Assembly: GCF_002245895.1 (NCBI RefSeq)
Contig: NZ_NPJZ01000001.1
Span: forward strand, 3,942,501-4,006,500
DNA: 64,000 nt
Source: Rhodococcus sp. OK302
GTDB lineage: Bacteria; Actinomycetota; Actinomycetes; Mycobacteriales; Mycobacteriaceae
Reading direction: 5' to 3'
The position numbers were made by a program, and so were the translations under genes. Positions 7,986-17,250 of this stretch are shown one piece after another. Under the pieces are notes generated by a model, which did no database searches, was not told the DNA's origin, and was given only the letters and a program-made list of their open reading frames with translations. The first letter of the stretch is position 1. Each line of letters begins with the position of its first letter.

Positions 7986-9275
7986 ATGGCAGCACTCATA
8001 GTGCTCGGTGTGGTGGTGCTTTTCGTGATCTTGGTGGTCGCGAAGTCGGTAGCACTGGTGCCGCAGGCTGAGGCCGCGGTCATCGAGCGGCTCGGTCGAT
8101 ACTCGAAGACGGTATCGGGTCAGCTCACATTCTTGATCCCGTTCGCGGACCGGGTGCGCGCGAAGGTTGACCTGCGTGAACGCGTCGTGTCGTTCCCGCC
8201 ACAACCGGTGATCACCCAGGACAACCTGACGCTGTCCATCGATACCGTCGTGTACTTCCAGGTCACCAACCCGCAGGCAGCGGTCTACGAAATCAGTAAC
8301 TACATTGCCGCTGTCGAGCAGTTGACCACGACGACGCTGCGTAACGTCGTCGGCGGTATGACGCTGGAAGAGACGCTGACCTCGCGTGATTCCATCAACG
8401 GTCAGCTGCGCGGCGTACTCGACGAAGCAACCGGACGTTGGGGCTTGCGCGTCGCCCGTGTGGAGCTCAAGAGCATTGATCCGCCGCCGTCGATTCAGGA
8501 GTCGATGGAAAAGCAGATGAAGGCCGACCGTGAGAAGCGCGCCATGATTCTGACTGCTGAGGGTCATCGTGAATCTGCGATCAAGACCGCCGAGGGCGCC
8601 AAACAGAGCCAGATCCTTTCCGCGGAGGGCAACCGGCAGGCCTCCATCCTCAACGCCGAGGGTGAGCGTCAGTCGCAGATCCTTCGTGCGCAAGGTGATC
8701 GCGCTGCCAAGTACCTGCAGGCGCAGGGTGAGGCCAAGGCTATCGAGAAGGTCTTTGCCGCAATCAAGGCTGGCAAGCCCACCCCGGAAATGCTTGCGTA
8801 CCAGTACCTTCAGACATTGCCGCAAATGGCGCAGGGCGATGCCAACAAGGTGTGGCTCGTTCCGAGTGACTTCGGAGATGCGCTCAAGGGTTTCGCGACA
8901 ACCCTTGGTGCACAGGGTCAGGATGGCGTATTCCGCTACGAACCGTCCACAGCCGACGCGGACCTCCCAAAGCCTGAGGACGATTCAGCCGAGGTAGCAG
9001 AGTGGTTCGAGTCCAAGTCTGATCCGGCCATCGCGGAAACTGTGCGCGCAGCGGAAGTTGCTGCTCGGACACCCGTCGAGGATCCGGCAACGGCCGTTCG
9101 ATCGCTTCGTGACACTGTCCCGCAGGCTCCGGCTTCAGGATTCACCGAGCCGGAACTCCCACCGGCGGGCGAGAGTGCCTTCCCCGGACAGCCTCCCGTG
9201 CAGTCCGACCGTGAAGAGTTCCAGCAGAAGTACCCGTACCAGGATCAGCCGCCAGAAGGCGGACCCAGGCACTGA
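7986..9275 (+). CDS. SPFH/band 7 (stomatin-like) membrane scaffold protein
   Basis: 429 residues. An N-terminal transmembrane helix (about 3-22) is followed by a band 7 domain starting VPQAEAAVIERLGRY and running to about residue 185. An Ala/Glu/Gln-rich coiled segment (about 180-245) has heptad-like AEGxxxxxIL units. An acidic Pro-rich C-terminal tail extends past residue 320. Family members oligomerise at the cytoplasmic membrane and organise protein microdomains or protect against membrane stress. The NfeD partner lies directly upstream in the same operon. The tail is longer than in QmcA-type proteins and looks disordered. A strong hairpin terminator follows the stop. Confidence 0.9.
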   Translation: MAALIVLGVVVLFVILVVAKSVALVPQAEAAVIERLGRYSKTVSGQLTFLIPFADRVRAKVDLRERVVSFPPQPVITQDNLTLSIDTVVYFQVTNPQAAVYEISNYIAAVEQLTTTTLRNVVGGMTLEETLTSRDSINGQLRGVLDEATGRWGLRVARVELKSIDPPPSIQESMEKQMKADREKRAMILTAEGHRESAIKTAEGAKQSQILSAEGNRQASILNAEGERQSQILRAQGDRAAKYLQAQGEAKAIEKVFAAIKAGKPTPEMLAYQYLQTLPQMAQGDANKVWLVPSDFGDALKGFATTLGAQGQDGVFRYEPSTADADLPKPEDDSAEVAEWFESKSDPAIAETVRAAEVAARTPVEDPATAVRSLRDTVPQAPASGFTEPELPPAGESAFPGQPPVQSDREEFQQKYPYQDQPPEGGPRH

Positions 9276-9291
9276 ACTGCTTGACTGACGG

Positions 9292-9330
9292 AAAGGCGCT
9301 GATCACCGAACTTACGTGATCAGCGCCTTT
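9292..9330. terminator. Bidirectional hairpin terminator
   Basis: A 12-bp perfect stem (GGCGCTGATCAC and complement) with a 9-base loop, flanked by AAA on the left and TTT on the right. It sits between convergent genes and overlaps the last codons of the minus-strand gene ending at 9312, so it can stop transcription from both sides. Confidence 0.75.
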
Positions 9331-9845
9331 CCCGTTCCACAGACGGCGATCGCCCAAAGGACGCTGGCGAAGGTGCCGATGATGAACTGTTCGGATGCAT
9401 GCGGTTCACGTAGTTCGGGGTAGCGCGCTAAACCCTTGACTGCCAGGACGATTGCAATACCTTCAGGCCATCCGGCCAGAATGGAGACCGCGACGGCGAC
9501 GCGCTCGAGCACGCCGATGACACGGCCACCTCGCAGCGGTCCCGCATTGGGGGCTGGACTTCCGTCGGGTTGTCGTCGAGCAATCTTGAAGGTGGCCAAT
9601 ACGATTGGTGCTCCGGCCGTCGCGGCGGCGAGTACGCAAAGTACCAGCGTTGCTCCCAGCGCGAATCCGGTGACCGGCATAGTTCGAGTGGCGGCAAGCG
9701 CTGCAACACCGAGCGCAGGCAGTGACACCGTCGCAGACGCCCATTCAGGAATCTGGATGTGGCCACCACTGACTTTTGGCATGGCAGCGGTAACAACCGG
9801 TGCTGCCGCCGCGAGCGCCAGTGCAATCAATGCCAGAACGACCAT
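9312..9845 (-). CDS. Multi-pass conserved membrane protein
   Basis: 177 residues with five hydrophobic stretches: residues 2-20, 41-55, 58-85, a break around the basic ARRQPDG loop, then two more near 112-132 and 155-172. A conserved-looking segment reads ILAGWPEGIAIVLAVKGLARYP. No transport or enzyme motif is evident and I do not recognise a family with confidence. It is monocistronic and convergent with the SPFH gene, sharing its terminator. Confidence 0.7.
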   Translation of the reverse strand: MVVLALIALALAAAAPVVTAAMPKVSGGHIQIPEWASATVSLPALGVAALAATRTMPVTGFALGATLVLCVLAAATAGAPIVLATFKIARRQPDGSPAPNAGPLRGGRVIGVLERVAVAVSILAGWPEGIAIVLAVKGLARYPELREPHASEQFIIGTFASVLWAIAVCGTGKALIT

Positions 9846-9943
9846 ATCTTTTTCGATCCCCCGCCTCGTCGAAGTGCGATGTTACTCGATGGAATCGGCA
9901 GTGGCTGAGCGCAATGCCGTCCGCCGTCTGACACGATCCGGGG

Positions 9944-10714
9944 ATGGAACCTGTCAGTGATGCGTCGGTCGGAGACTGGATCGAACCCCGCTTAACCAAG
10001 GGAAGGGCCGCAATCACCGCTGTGGTGCCTGCTGGCTTCGACGCCTATGTGCGGGTCCTGCATCCCATTGAAGTCGACGGCGATCACGTGGTGCGGTGGC
10101 GTGATGTTGCTGCGGCAACAGGGCGAAGGTTGCACCCTCTAGTTCAGTGGTGGCGTCTGATCGACGCGGAAGATTCCATCAACCCGCAGAGCGAACTGTG
10201 GGACGGCGACGAGCCTGAAGTCGGTTCGATCGACCAACCGGACAATCAACGGCTTCTCGATTTGCTTGCTCACCATACGAATTCGCCTGAGAACCTATAT
10301 TTTGCGCTGTGGGACGGCTGGGGTTTCCTCCGCGCCGGTGCCACGGCGCAGTACGCCACCGGAGTCAGGCGGTTCTTCTCACGTCCTGTCCCTGTTGCTC
10401 CGATGGCGTCCAGATTGATCGATGGGCCGCATATGCGACATCCCGGCCGGGATTACGTAGTGCTGTCCGGTTCGTTGAGGGAAGCGTCGACAATCCCCGA
10501 CATCATCGGCGCGCGGCCGGGGAGACCGTCGGCGAATCTTGTCTGGCCGCAGGATCATTCGTGGTGTGTGGCGACCGAGGTTGACTTCGATTCGACTCTT
10601 GTCGGCTGCAGTTGTGAGGCTGCGAACGCGATCCTCGCATGCAGCGATCTCGAAGCGTTTCCCATCAATCCGGACGACTCGTTGCAGTACGACGCTGACC
10701 TGGTAAACCAGTGA
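9944..10714 (+). CDS. Conserved protein of unknown function
   Basis: 256 residues, ATG start. Soluble and rich in Trp and acidic residues (WWRLIDAEDS; YFALWDGWGFL), with no signal peptide. Such LWDGWG-containing proteins occur widely in actinobacteria without assigned function, so I give none. The stop overlaps the GTG of the small membrane gene downstream (GTGA), indicating coupling. Confidence 0.7.
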   Translation: MEPVSDASVGDWIEPRLTKGRAAITAVVPAGFDAYVRVLHPIEVDGDHVVRWRDVAAATGRRLHPLVQWWRLIDAEDSINPQSELWDGDEPEVGSIDQPDNQRLLDLLAHHTNSPENLYFALWDGWGFLRAGATAQYATGVRRFFSRPVPVAPMASRLIDGPHMRHPGRDYVVLSGSLREASTIPDIIGARPGRPSANLVWPQDHSWCVATEVDFDSTLVGCSCEAANAILACSDLEAFPINPDDSLQYDADLVNQ

Positions 10715-10980
10715 CCATGGTGGAAGGACTGTTGGCTGAGGCCGGGTTGAGCGAATGCGCACAGTCCGACATCGACTGTACGCACGGCTTCGGTGCATTC
10801 CTGATTATTTTCGTGATCATCGGAGTTCTCGTGGTCTTATGGCTGGGACTGGCCGGCTCCGCAACCGTCGCGATTGTTTCATCGAAGATCGGCGTCGTAG
10901 ATCGATTGTTGTGGGTGGCAGTGGTGTGGGCTGTACCCGTGGTTGGCGCGGTCGCATGGCTCGCCCGCGCGCGACGGTAA
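10711..10980 (+). CDS. Small membrane protein, phospholipase D N-terminal-like
   Basis: 89 residues from GTG at 10711 (ATG at 10717 is an alternative). Two strongly hydrophobic helices (about 28-54 and 62-83) joined by SSKIGVVDRLLWVAVV, ending in an Arg-rich tail. The helix-VxxRxxWVxxVxxxPVxGA layout resembles the PLDc_N two-helix domain found alone in many actinobacteria. The role is unknown. It is coupled to the preceding gene by a 4-base overlap. Confidence 0.7.
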   Translation: MTMVEGLLAEAGLSECAQSDIDCTHGFGAFLIIFVIIGVLVVLWLGLAGSATVAIVSSKIGVVDRLLWVAVVWAVPVVGAVAWLARARR

Positions 10981-11238
10981 TTTGTCAGGTTTCCGCTGAT
11001 AGGTCGGTTGAACACAAACCTGTATCTGCCGTTCCGCACAATAGGAGTATCCAACCCGGGGTAGTCCCCATCGACAGCATTTGGACATTAAGGACGATTT
11101 GCCCTCGGGAATGGAATTCATTCTGTTACGGTACGGATCGCTTTCTTTCGACTGCGTTTAGTTGAGGAAAGTCAGCCGATACCCCAACAGTTGGGGTTGA
11201 CAGACTTCAATAGCAGACGCGAAGAGGCATTAGTCCGT

Positions 11239-14085
11239 ATGAAACACGATGCACACACAACCCCGTGGTGGTCGATCGGCGAATGGCGCCTCAGCTGGAA
11301 GGTTTTCGCAGTCTTCGCAGTTCCGATGCTCGTCGCCGTCCTGCTCGGCGGCATTCGGGTCCAGAACGAACTGACCGACGCCTCGAACCTCAGTACATCG
11401 GCAGAACGTACGTTCGCCCTCCCGGCGGCACTTCGCTTGGAGCAAGCCCTCAACGACCTAGCAGTCACATCCGCCTCCGGCGGCGAAATGGATACTGCCG
11501 TCGCGGAAGCCACAACCGCGATACAAGAATTTGCTACCGCCGGGATCGTGTTCCAAACCGACGCAGCGCTCTACGACCAGGTCTCTAGGACTCTTCGGAA
11601 CAGCCAAGCTTTCGTCGACGAAGTTTCAGTCGGCTCACTATCTCCAGATCAACTCGTCTCCCGCCTCACCGACATGTCGAACCAGATCTGGACACCGTTC
11701 TCCGATGTCATGAATAAATCACAGTTGCCGCTTCTGAGTAAGCGAGGTGCCGAGTTCGAGGCGATGTGGGGAGCCCGTCAAGCACTCACCAATCAGAGCA
11801 TTTTGTACGGTACCGGCGACGTCGATCAACAAACGCGAACCATCCTCACTTCCACGGCCGGCTCAGAACTCACCAGCCTCGGTGGAGTCATGCGAATTGC
11901 CACGCCAGGTGGGGTGCTCCCGCCAATCGACGAAGGCAATGCCCAGGATCCCTTTGCTGCACTGAAGCCCCCGCAGGGATCCGCAATGAGTCGCATCGGC
12001 GAAATCGGCGCCACAGCGTCGACGTCCCCGTTGAGCGGCGAGATCGGCATCGGCCTGCAGACCAGTCGCGATCAGTACGACGCCATCGCCACGGCAGCGA
12101 TCGCCCGGTTTGTTCCCGCCGTGACCGCCGAAACCAGCGCCGCCCAATCCGCAGCTCTTCGAGACGCTGCACTGGTTATTGGCGCCGTGCTCGCGGCCCT
12201 CGTCATAGCTTTGGTCATCAGTCGCTCGCTGGTAAATCCCATTAGGCGCCTTCGATTCTCAGCTCTTACGGCATCACGACACGGACTCCCCGAAGCGATC
12301 GAACGAATCCGCGCCGGTGAGAATGTCACCGACCTCGAATTACCGCGTGTCCCCATCGACACGCACGAGGAAATCGGACAACTTGCACGGGCTGTTGACG
12401 ACCTGAACGGCCAAGCGATCACACTCGCCGGCGAGCAGGCAACACTCCGTCGTCAGGTCAACGACGTGTTCGAAACGCTCTCCCGCCGCAACAAGTCCCT
12501 CGTCGAGCAGCAACTCAGCTTGATCGAGCAGCTCGAACAGGACGAAGACGACCCGAGACGCCTCGAGAACCTCTTCCGCCTCGACCATGTCGCCACGCGA
12601 ATGCGACGCAACAGCGATAACCTTCTGATCCTCTCCGGTGGCGAAGGACGACGCGTACGAACCGTACGAACCGAATCGATCGCGCTCTTCGACGCGCTGC
12701 GTGCCGCCGTCTCCGGTGTCGAAAACTACGTTCGCATCGAGCTCGGGCAGATTCCGTCTGCGGTGGTCAGCGGGCAGGCCAGTGCCGATGTCGTGCATCT
12801 GATCACCGAACTCCTCGATAATGCGTTGCGATACTCACCGCCCGAAACTCCGGTGACGATCGATGGCGCTCGCACCAACGACGGTTCAGTGCTCGTGGAG
12901 ATTGCCGATCTCGGTATCGGCATGTCCTCGGCCGATTTGCTCGACGCCAATGGACGTCTCGCATCCGAAGGGGAGATGAGCCCCGAAACTGCCCGCCACA
13001 TGGGGCTTTTCGTTATCAGTCGTATCAGTCGTCGATACGATATTTCGGTACGCCTGCGCCCGTCGCACACGTCATCAGACCACAGCGGTGTCACCGCTAT
13101 GGTTTACCTGCCTGCGGCGTTGCTCGAGGCCCCCCGTGACAATGCAGTTCGACCGCCGACCGTTCCCTTTGTTGCTCCGGGGTTTCCCGCGCCTGCTGCG
13201 AATGAACCTGCGTACTCGGTCACGACGGTCCAACGCACCGCAACTCGGGTGGTTGAGGCACCGGCCGTATCGGCTAACGGACTTCCGCTGCGCCAACCGA
13301 GCAATACCTTTGCGGTCACCTTGCCGCCACCTGCTTGGGGCGCTCCCGCTGCAGCCGTTTCACCGTCGGCTGACAGCATGCTTCCCACGGCGAACACACT
13401 TCCTCGCCGTACCCCCGGGAACAGTGGGGTACCCGGCGTCGGTAATGCCCTCGCAACTGACCCAGCACCAGCACCAGCACCGGCACCGGCACCGGCACCG
13501 GCCGTCACGGAAACATCCGTCTCTCAACCGGATACGAGTGTCCCGAAACCTGCGCCGCGGCACCTGTTCAACACCCCCAGTCCGACCAACACTGCGGCGT
13601 TCTTCTCTTCCCGGACGCGCAACGCGATACCGCCGCATGTGGACGTCTTCAGCGAGGTTGCTCCCGAGGCTACCTCTGCCAATCCGCCGACTGCATCCCC
13701 GATCTTTGCCCGCATGGTGACCGAGTGGCTGGTCGATCCGACAGACGACAAATCCAGTGCGACAAGCGAAAGCATCTGGACAACCGAAGCTGACGAGGGT
13801 TGGGTTGCCGCGCGCGCGTCGACGGGCATGCCCGTCACCAGGATCTCCGATTCCGGTCTCCCGATCCGGGACCGCGGCGCACGACTGGTTCCCGGAGCTG
13901 TCGGAACGGCAACTGGCCCTTCCCGTCCCGGACCCCACCGACAGAGCGCCGACCCGGAAAACATCCGACGGGGATGGACTGACTACCAATCAGGCGTCAG
14001 TCGCGGACGACGGCACGCCATGAGTGAGAACAACACATCCCTACACTCGTCCACATATGTTCAGAAAGACGAAGGAGAGCAGTGA
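11239..14085 (+). CDS. Sensor histidine kinase with nitrate-sensing-type extracellular domain (conservon A)
   Basis: 948 residues from ATG at 11239, which follows GAAGAGG. A TTG at 11191 could add 16 residues. There is a membrane helix near 26-46 and an extracytoplasmic helical sensor of the NIT type to about residue 310. A second helix (near 312-332) and a HAMP-like linker beginning NPIRRLR follow. The dimerisation region [17 protein letters not shown] supplies the likely phospho-acceptor His, and the ATPase domain carries the N-box [10 protein letters not shown] and G-box IADLGIGM. A long disordered Pro/Ala tail includes an AP repeat. Together with the next three genes this is the CvnA member of a conservon. 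The gene overlaps the Roadblock gene by four bases. Confidence 0.9.
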   Translation: MKHDAHTTPWWSIGEWRLSWKVFAVFAVPMLVAVLLGGIRVQNELTDASNLSTSAERTFALPAALRLEQALNDLAVTSASGGEMDTAVAEATTAIQEFATAGIVFQTDAALYDQVSRTLRNSQAFVDEVSVGSLSPDQLVSRLTDMSNQIWTPFSDVMNKSQLPLLSKRGAEFEAMWGARQALTNQSILYGTGDVDQQTRTILTSTAGSELTSLGGVMRIATPGGVLPPIDEGNAQDPFAALKPPQGSAMSRIGEIGATASTSPLSGEIGIGLQTSRDQYDAIATAAIARFVPAVTAETSAAQSAALRDAALVIGAVLAALVIALVISRSLVNPIRRLRFSALTASRHGLPEAIERIRAGENVTDLELPRVPIDTHEEIGQLARAVDDLNGQAITLAGEQATLRRQVNDVFETLSRRNKSLVEQQLSLIEQLEQDEDDPRRLENLFRLDHVATRMRRNSDNLLILSGGEGRRVRTVRTESIALFDALRAAVSGVENYVRIELGQIPSAVVSGQASADVVHLITELLDNALRYSPPETPVTIDGARTNDGSVLVEIADLGIGMSSADLLDANGRLASEGEMSPETARHMGLFVISRISRRYDISVRLRPSHTSSDHSGVTAMVYLPAALLEAPRDNAVRPPTVPFVAPGFPAPAANEPAYSVTTVQRTATRVVEAPAVSANGLPLRQPSNTFAVTLPPPAWGAPAAAVSPSADSMLPTANTLPRRTPGNSGVPGVGNALATDPAPAPAPAPAPAPAVTETSVSQPDTSVPKPAPRHLFNTPSPTNTAAFFSSRTRNAIPPHVDVFSEVAPEATSANPPTASPIFARMVTEWLVDPTDDKSSATSESIWTTEADEGWVAARASTGMPVTRISDSGLPIRDRGARLVPGAVGTATGPSRPGPHRQSADPENIRRGWTDYQSGVSRGRRHAMSENNTSLHSSTYVQKDEGEQ

Positions 14086-14498
14086 ATTCTGTCGGAGCCC
14101 CAGAAACCCCTCGTGCACTCGACTGGTTGGTATCGGGCTTTGCGCGCGACGTTCCAGGAGTAAGTCACGCCATCATCGTCTCGGCCGACGGGTTGCTGAG
14201 CGCAGCGAGCACCCACCTTCCGCTCGATCGTGCAGACCAACTGGCTGCCGTGACATCGGGACTCGCCAGCCTCTCGGCCGGTGCATCGCGACTGTTCGAC
14301 GGCGGTGCCGTCCTGCAATCGGTGGTTGAAATGGAGAACGGCTACCTGCTGCTCATGGGTGTCGGTAGCGGTGCGTACCTCGCGGCGCTTGCCGTCGTGG
14401 GATGCGATATCGGCCAGATAGGTTACGAAATGGCAACTCTGGTCGATCGGGTCGGAACCACCATGGACATCGCTCCGCGATCAGGTCGGGGTATTTGA
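14082..14498 (+). CDS. Roadblock/LC7 domain protein (conservon B)
   Basis: 138 residues, beginning with GTG in an overlap with the kinase stop and preceded by GAAGGAGAG inside the kinase gene. A single Roadblock/LC7 fold covers most of the chain, with [16 protein letters not shown] as first hairpin, [19 protein letters not shown] as central helix, and [19 protein letters not shown] as second sheet. In conservons this protein links the kinase to the small GTPase and is thought to modulate nucleotide cycling. All catalytic-looking loops of the fold are intact. Confidence 0.92.
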   Translation: MNSVGAPETPRALDWLVSGFARDVPGVSHAIIVSADGLLSAASTHLPLDRADQLAAVTSGLASLSAGASRLFDGGAVLQSVVEMENGYLLLMGVGSGAYLAALAVVGCDIGQIGYEMATLVDRVGTTMDIAPRSGRGI

Positions 14499-14503
14499 TC
14501 TCG

Positions 14504-14878
14504 ATGCCACATCATCACCCCGAGCACACTGATCCTGAACCCAGCCTCGTTCGTTCGTATGCGCTCACCGAAGGCAGGACGAAGCCGTCCATCGATCTTC
14601 CGCTCGAAGCGATTGTCGCGACGGTTGAAGACGCGGTCACGAAACGCCTTGCACCGGAGGACATCCGTGCGTCGATCGTCGCCCTGTGTGAGCATCGAAT
14701 CTCCATCGCGGAAATCGCTGCGCACCTCGCTGTTCCGATCGGCGTGGCGCGGGTTCTGGTGGCGGATCTCGTCGTCGCCGGGGCATTGGAAGTACAAGCC
14801 ACTCTGCGAAGCGATGCGACCAGCGTCGAGCGCCGCGAATTGATCGAAAGGACCCTCAGTGGACTTCGGGCACTCTGA
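14504..14878 (+). CDS. DUF742 family protein (conservon C)
   Basis: 124 residues from ATG at 14504 (MPHHHPEH), five bases after the Roadblock stop. DUF742 hallmarks are present: an N-terminal SLVRSYALTEGR, then a winged-helix-like segment with ISIAEIAAHLAVPIGVARVLVADLVVAG. The family is thought to act with the Roadblock and GTPase proteins, and the helix-turn-helix look suggests DNA or protein binding. Its 3' end overlaps the GTPase start by 20 bases, so the stoichiometry is translationally fixed. Confidence 0.9.
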   Translation: MPHHHPEHTDPEPSLVRSYALTEGRTKPSIDLPLEAIVATVEDAVTKRLAPEDIRASIVALCEHRISIAEIAAHLAVPIGVARVLVADLVVAGALEVQATLRSDATSVERRELIERTLSGLRAL

Positions 14879-15446
14879 CGCACCGTCTCGCGTCAAATCG
14901 ACAAAAATCGTGATCGCCGGAGGATTCGGCGTCGGAAAGACGACCCTGGTGGGAACGGTTTCCGAGATCGTCCCGCTGCGGACTGAAGCCATGGTCACCG
15001 ATGCCAGTGACGGTATCGATCACCTCGGCGCGACTCCGAACAAGGACACCACAACGGTGGCAATGGATTTTGGTCGTATCACGCTGGCCGACGACCTCGT
15101 CCTGTACCTGTTCGGAACACCTGGTCAGCGGCGCTTCTGGTTCATGTGGGACGACCTCATCACCGGCGCCATCGGGGCGGTCATCCTCATTGACACGCGG
15201 CGGCTCGAAGACAGTTTTGCGGCCGTCGATTTCTTCGAGGCCCGCGGACTTCCATTCATCGTGGCGGTCAACCGTTTCGATGGAGCACCGGTTCATTCTG
15301 CATACGATCTTCGCCAGGCGCTGGCGTTATCCGATCAGATTCCGCTGATCGAAATCGACGCACGCGACCGCGCATCCGCTAAACAAGCGTTGATCACAGT
15401 CACCGAATACTCGCTCGAACGCCTTGCTGCCGCAGCACTCGCTTAA
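14859..15446 (+). CDS. Small Ras-like GTPase (conservon D)
   Basis: 195 residues, predicted cytoplasmic GTP-binding switch. The P-loop is GGFGVGKTT near residues 20-28. The G3 region is FGTPGQ, the MglA/Arf-like variant that lacks the usual DxxG acid at the first position. G4 reads NRFD in place of NKxD. An extended effector region DGIDHLGATPNKDTTTVAMD lies between. In conservons this protein associates with the membrane complex of kinase and Roadblock partners. The start lies inside the DUF742 gene. Confidence 0.93.
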   Translation: MDFGHSDAPSRVKSTKIVIAGGFGVGKTTLVGTVSEIVPLRTEAMVTDASDGIDHLGATPNKDTTTVAMDFGRITLADDLVLYLFGTPGQRRFWFMWDDLITGAIGAVILIDTRRLEDSFAAVDFFEARGLPFIVAVNRFDGAPVHSAYDLRQALALSDQIPLIEIDARDRASAKQALITVTEYSLERLAAAALA

Positions 15447-15471
15447 CACCATTGCATCGAAAGGAACCAGC

Positions 15472-16263
15472 ATGTCGGATGAAATGCATCATTTCTCGAT
15501 GGGACTCTGGCTGCTCGGACTCGCCTTCGTCGTTTCCGTCGTCGGATCGGTTGTCGGCTTGGCGTGTACACGTCAATCCACGGAGACCACCCGCGGCGCG
15601 ACTCGGATGCTGTGGTTGCTGATGGGTGCGTTGTCGATCGGCGGCGTAGGAATCTGGCTGATGCACTTCATTGCAATGCTCGGATTTGCGGTGCCCGGCA
15701 GCCCCATTCGCTACAGTCTGGCGTGGACGATCGTCTCTGCCGTGATTTCCGTGACCGGTGTGTTTATCGGCCTGTTGATCATCGGCACCGAGTACCGCTT
15801 GAATAGGCTTCTCGCCGGTGGTCTCGTGGTGGGTGTCGCAGTCAGCGTGATGCACTATCTGGGTATGCGCGCCTTCCGCTTTCAAGGCGAGATTCACTAC
15901 AACATGTACTTTGTCGCACTGTCGGTCTTGATCGCCGTTGTCGCCGGAACCGCCGCGTTGTGGTTCACGATGGTTCTGGAATCCACGATGCTGCGTTTCA
16001 TCGGCGGTGTGATCATGGGAATCGCCGTCGTCGGAATGCATTACACGGGTATGGCTGCGGTGCGCGTGGTGCACGATCCGTCGGCGCCGGCGCCCGAAGG
16101 CATCGGGGTATTCGCGTTCCTGTTTCCTGTCTTCGTGTTCGGACTACTCGCGTTGGCCGTGCCGATCGTCGCCGTTATGACGGCTCCTGACCGGTTAACT
16201 GCCCAAATGGACGCCGATGCCGAAGATCTGGCTTTCGATGCCCTGGAATTCGCTGACCGGTAA
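15472..16263 (+). CDS. MHYT-domain integral membrane sensor
   Basis: 263 residues from ATG at 15472, preceded by AAAGGAACC. Seven hydrophobic helices carry three MHYT-type motifs: MHFIAML (near 63), MHYLGM (near 127) and MHYTGM (near 190). MHYT domains are proposed to bind copper and sense O2, CO or NO. No output domain follows, only a short acidic tail. The gene starts 25 bases after the conservon GTPase, where Streptomyces conservons typically carry a cytochrome P450, so it probably supplies a membrane sensory input to that system. Its last 89 bases overlap the convergent MerR gene. Confidence 0.85.
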   Translation: MSDEMHHFSMGLWLLGLAFVVSVVGSVVGLACTRQSTETTRGATRMLWLLMGALSIGGVGIWLMHFIAMLGFAVPGSPIRYSLAWTIVSAVISVTGVFIGLLIIGTEYRLNRLLAGGLVVGVAVSVMHYLGMRAFRFQGEIHYNMYFVALSVLIAVVAGTAALWFTMVLESTMLRFIGGVIMGIAVVGMHYTGMAAVRVVHDPSAPAPEGIGVFAFLFPVFVFGLLALAVPIVAVMTAPDRLTAQMDADAEDLAFDALEFADR

Positions 16264-17242
16264 GGATCGCTGCTGCTGTGGCCGCGACTGTCCGATCGCC
16301 GTCGTGGGACAATCGGTTCAGCGCTTCCTGGGCCGCTTTACCGGGAATTTCCGCAAGTGCCTGTGTGATTCGCAGTCGTGTGGGCACGTCATCGGTGGTG
16401 TCGAGCTTGTCCTGTAGGGCCTGTGCGATGTCGACGGTCGGAGGTGCCGCCTCCGTCAGCAAGCCCAATGCCTCGGCAGCCTCGACGTCGCGCCGTCCTT
16501 CGGTCACCATGTCGAGGAGTTCGGGGATTGGCTCGACACGTCCCCGAGCGGCGAGAGCGAGGGCAGCCTCGGCGCGGACCGTGGTGTCCGAATCATCGAG
16601 CGCACGCCTGAGGTGTTCCGTCGCCTCCGCGGTGTCGATGGCTGCTATCGCGGCAATAGCCCGCCGCCGAACGCCAACCTTCTCCGAGTCGATACCTTTG
16701 GCCAGGGCCGCGAGTCCCTGACCGGCAACCCTCGCCAACGACCACTGAAGTGCACCAGCCACATTGGCGTCGTCCTCCGACAAGAAGGCCTCGACCAGAG
16801 CATCGACAGGTAGCGACGCTTTCCCGTCCTGCGACAGGATCGCTTGTTGGCGGTAGGCCGCGGACTCCGATTCGAGCGCCCGCAGCAGAGAGACAATGCG
16901 CAGAACATCATCCCACTCCGCGGGTGAGGCCGCGTCGACGCGCTCGAGCTTCGTGAGCAATTCTTCCTCGGCTTCGATGCGCGCGCGAGTGTGCCGCATG
17001 AGGTCACCGACCAAATCGGCTGGAGCGAAATCAGGTTCGTCGAGCGCGCGCTTGGCATCGTTCAGTGAGAGACCCAGAGTCCGCAGGCTCTCGACATGGA
17101 AGAGACGCCGGATGTCGTCGGCAGAGTACTCGCGGTAGCCGCCGGACGTGCGGCCCGTCGGCATTACCAGCCCCAACGCGTCGTAATGCCGCAGCATTCT
17201 CGTACTGACGCCGCAACGCCGCGAGACCTCGCCGATCAACAT
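16175..17242 (-). CDS. MerR family regulator fused to HEAT repeats
   Basis: 355 residues. The MerR winged helix occupies residues 1-70 (IGEVSRRCGVSTRMLRHYD; SGGYREYSADDIRRL) and is followed by the dimerisation helix (about 80-115). The remaining 200 residues are Ala-rich helical HEAT/Armadillo-like repeats (for example VGVRRRAIAAIAAIDTAEAT; DTTVRAEAALALAARGR). HEAT scaffolds bind proteins, so this regulator may be controlled by a protein partner, plausibly the HEAT protein encoded 8 bases upstream. The end of the gene overlaps the MHYT gene in antisense, which could couple the expression of the two. Confidence 0.88.
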   Translation of the reverse strand: MLIGEVSRRCGVSTRMLRHYDALGLVMPTGRTSGGYREYSADDIRRLFHVESLRTLGLSLNDAKRALDEPDFAPADLVGDLMRHTRARIEAEEELLTKLERVDAASPAEWDDVLRIVSLLRALESESAAYRQQAILSQDGKASLPVDALVEAFLSEDDANVAGALQWSLARVAGQGLAALAKGIDSEKVGVRRRAIAAIAAIDTAEATEHLRRALDDSDTTVRAEAALALAARGRVEPIPELLDMVTEGRRDVEAAEALGLLTEAAPPTVDIAQALQDKLDTTDDVPTRLRITQALAEIPGKAAQEALNRLSHDGDRTVAATAAAILTGQRIPGHRKPDLRHRRPFGQLTGQEPS

Positions 17243-17250
17243 CTCATCTC

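Noticed and set aside
13461..13503. Short Ala-Pro codon repeat in the conservon kinase
   Set aside because: An ordinary low-complexity linker in a disordered tail; no sign of phase variation, being in-frame and non-homopolymeric.
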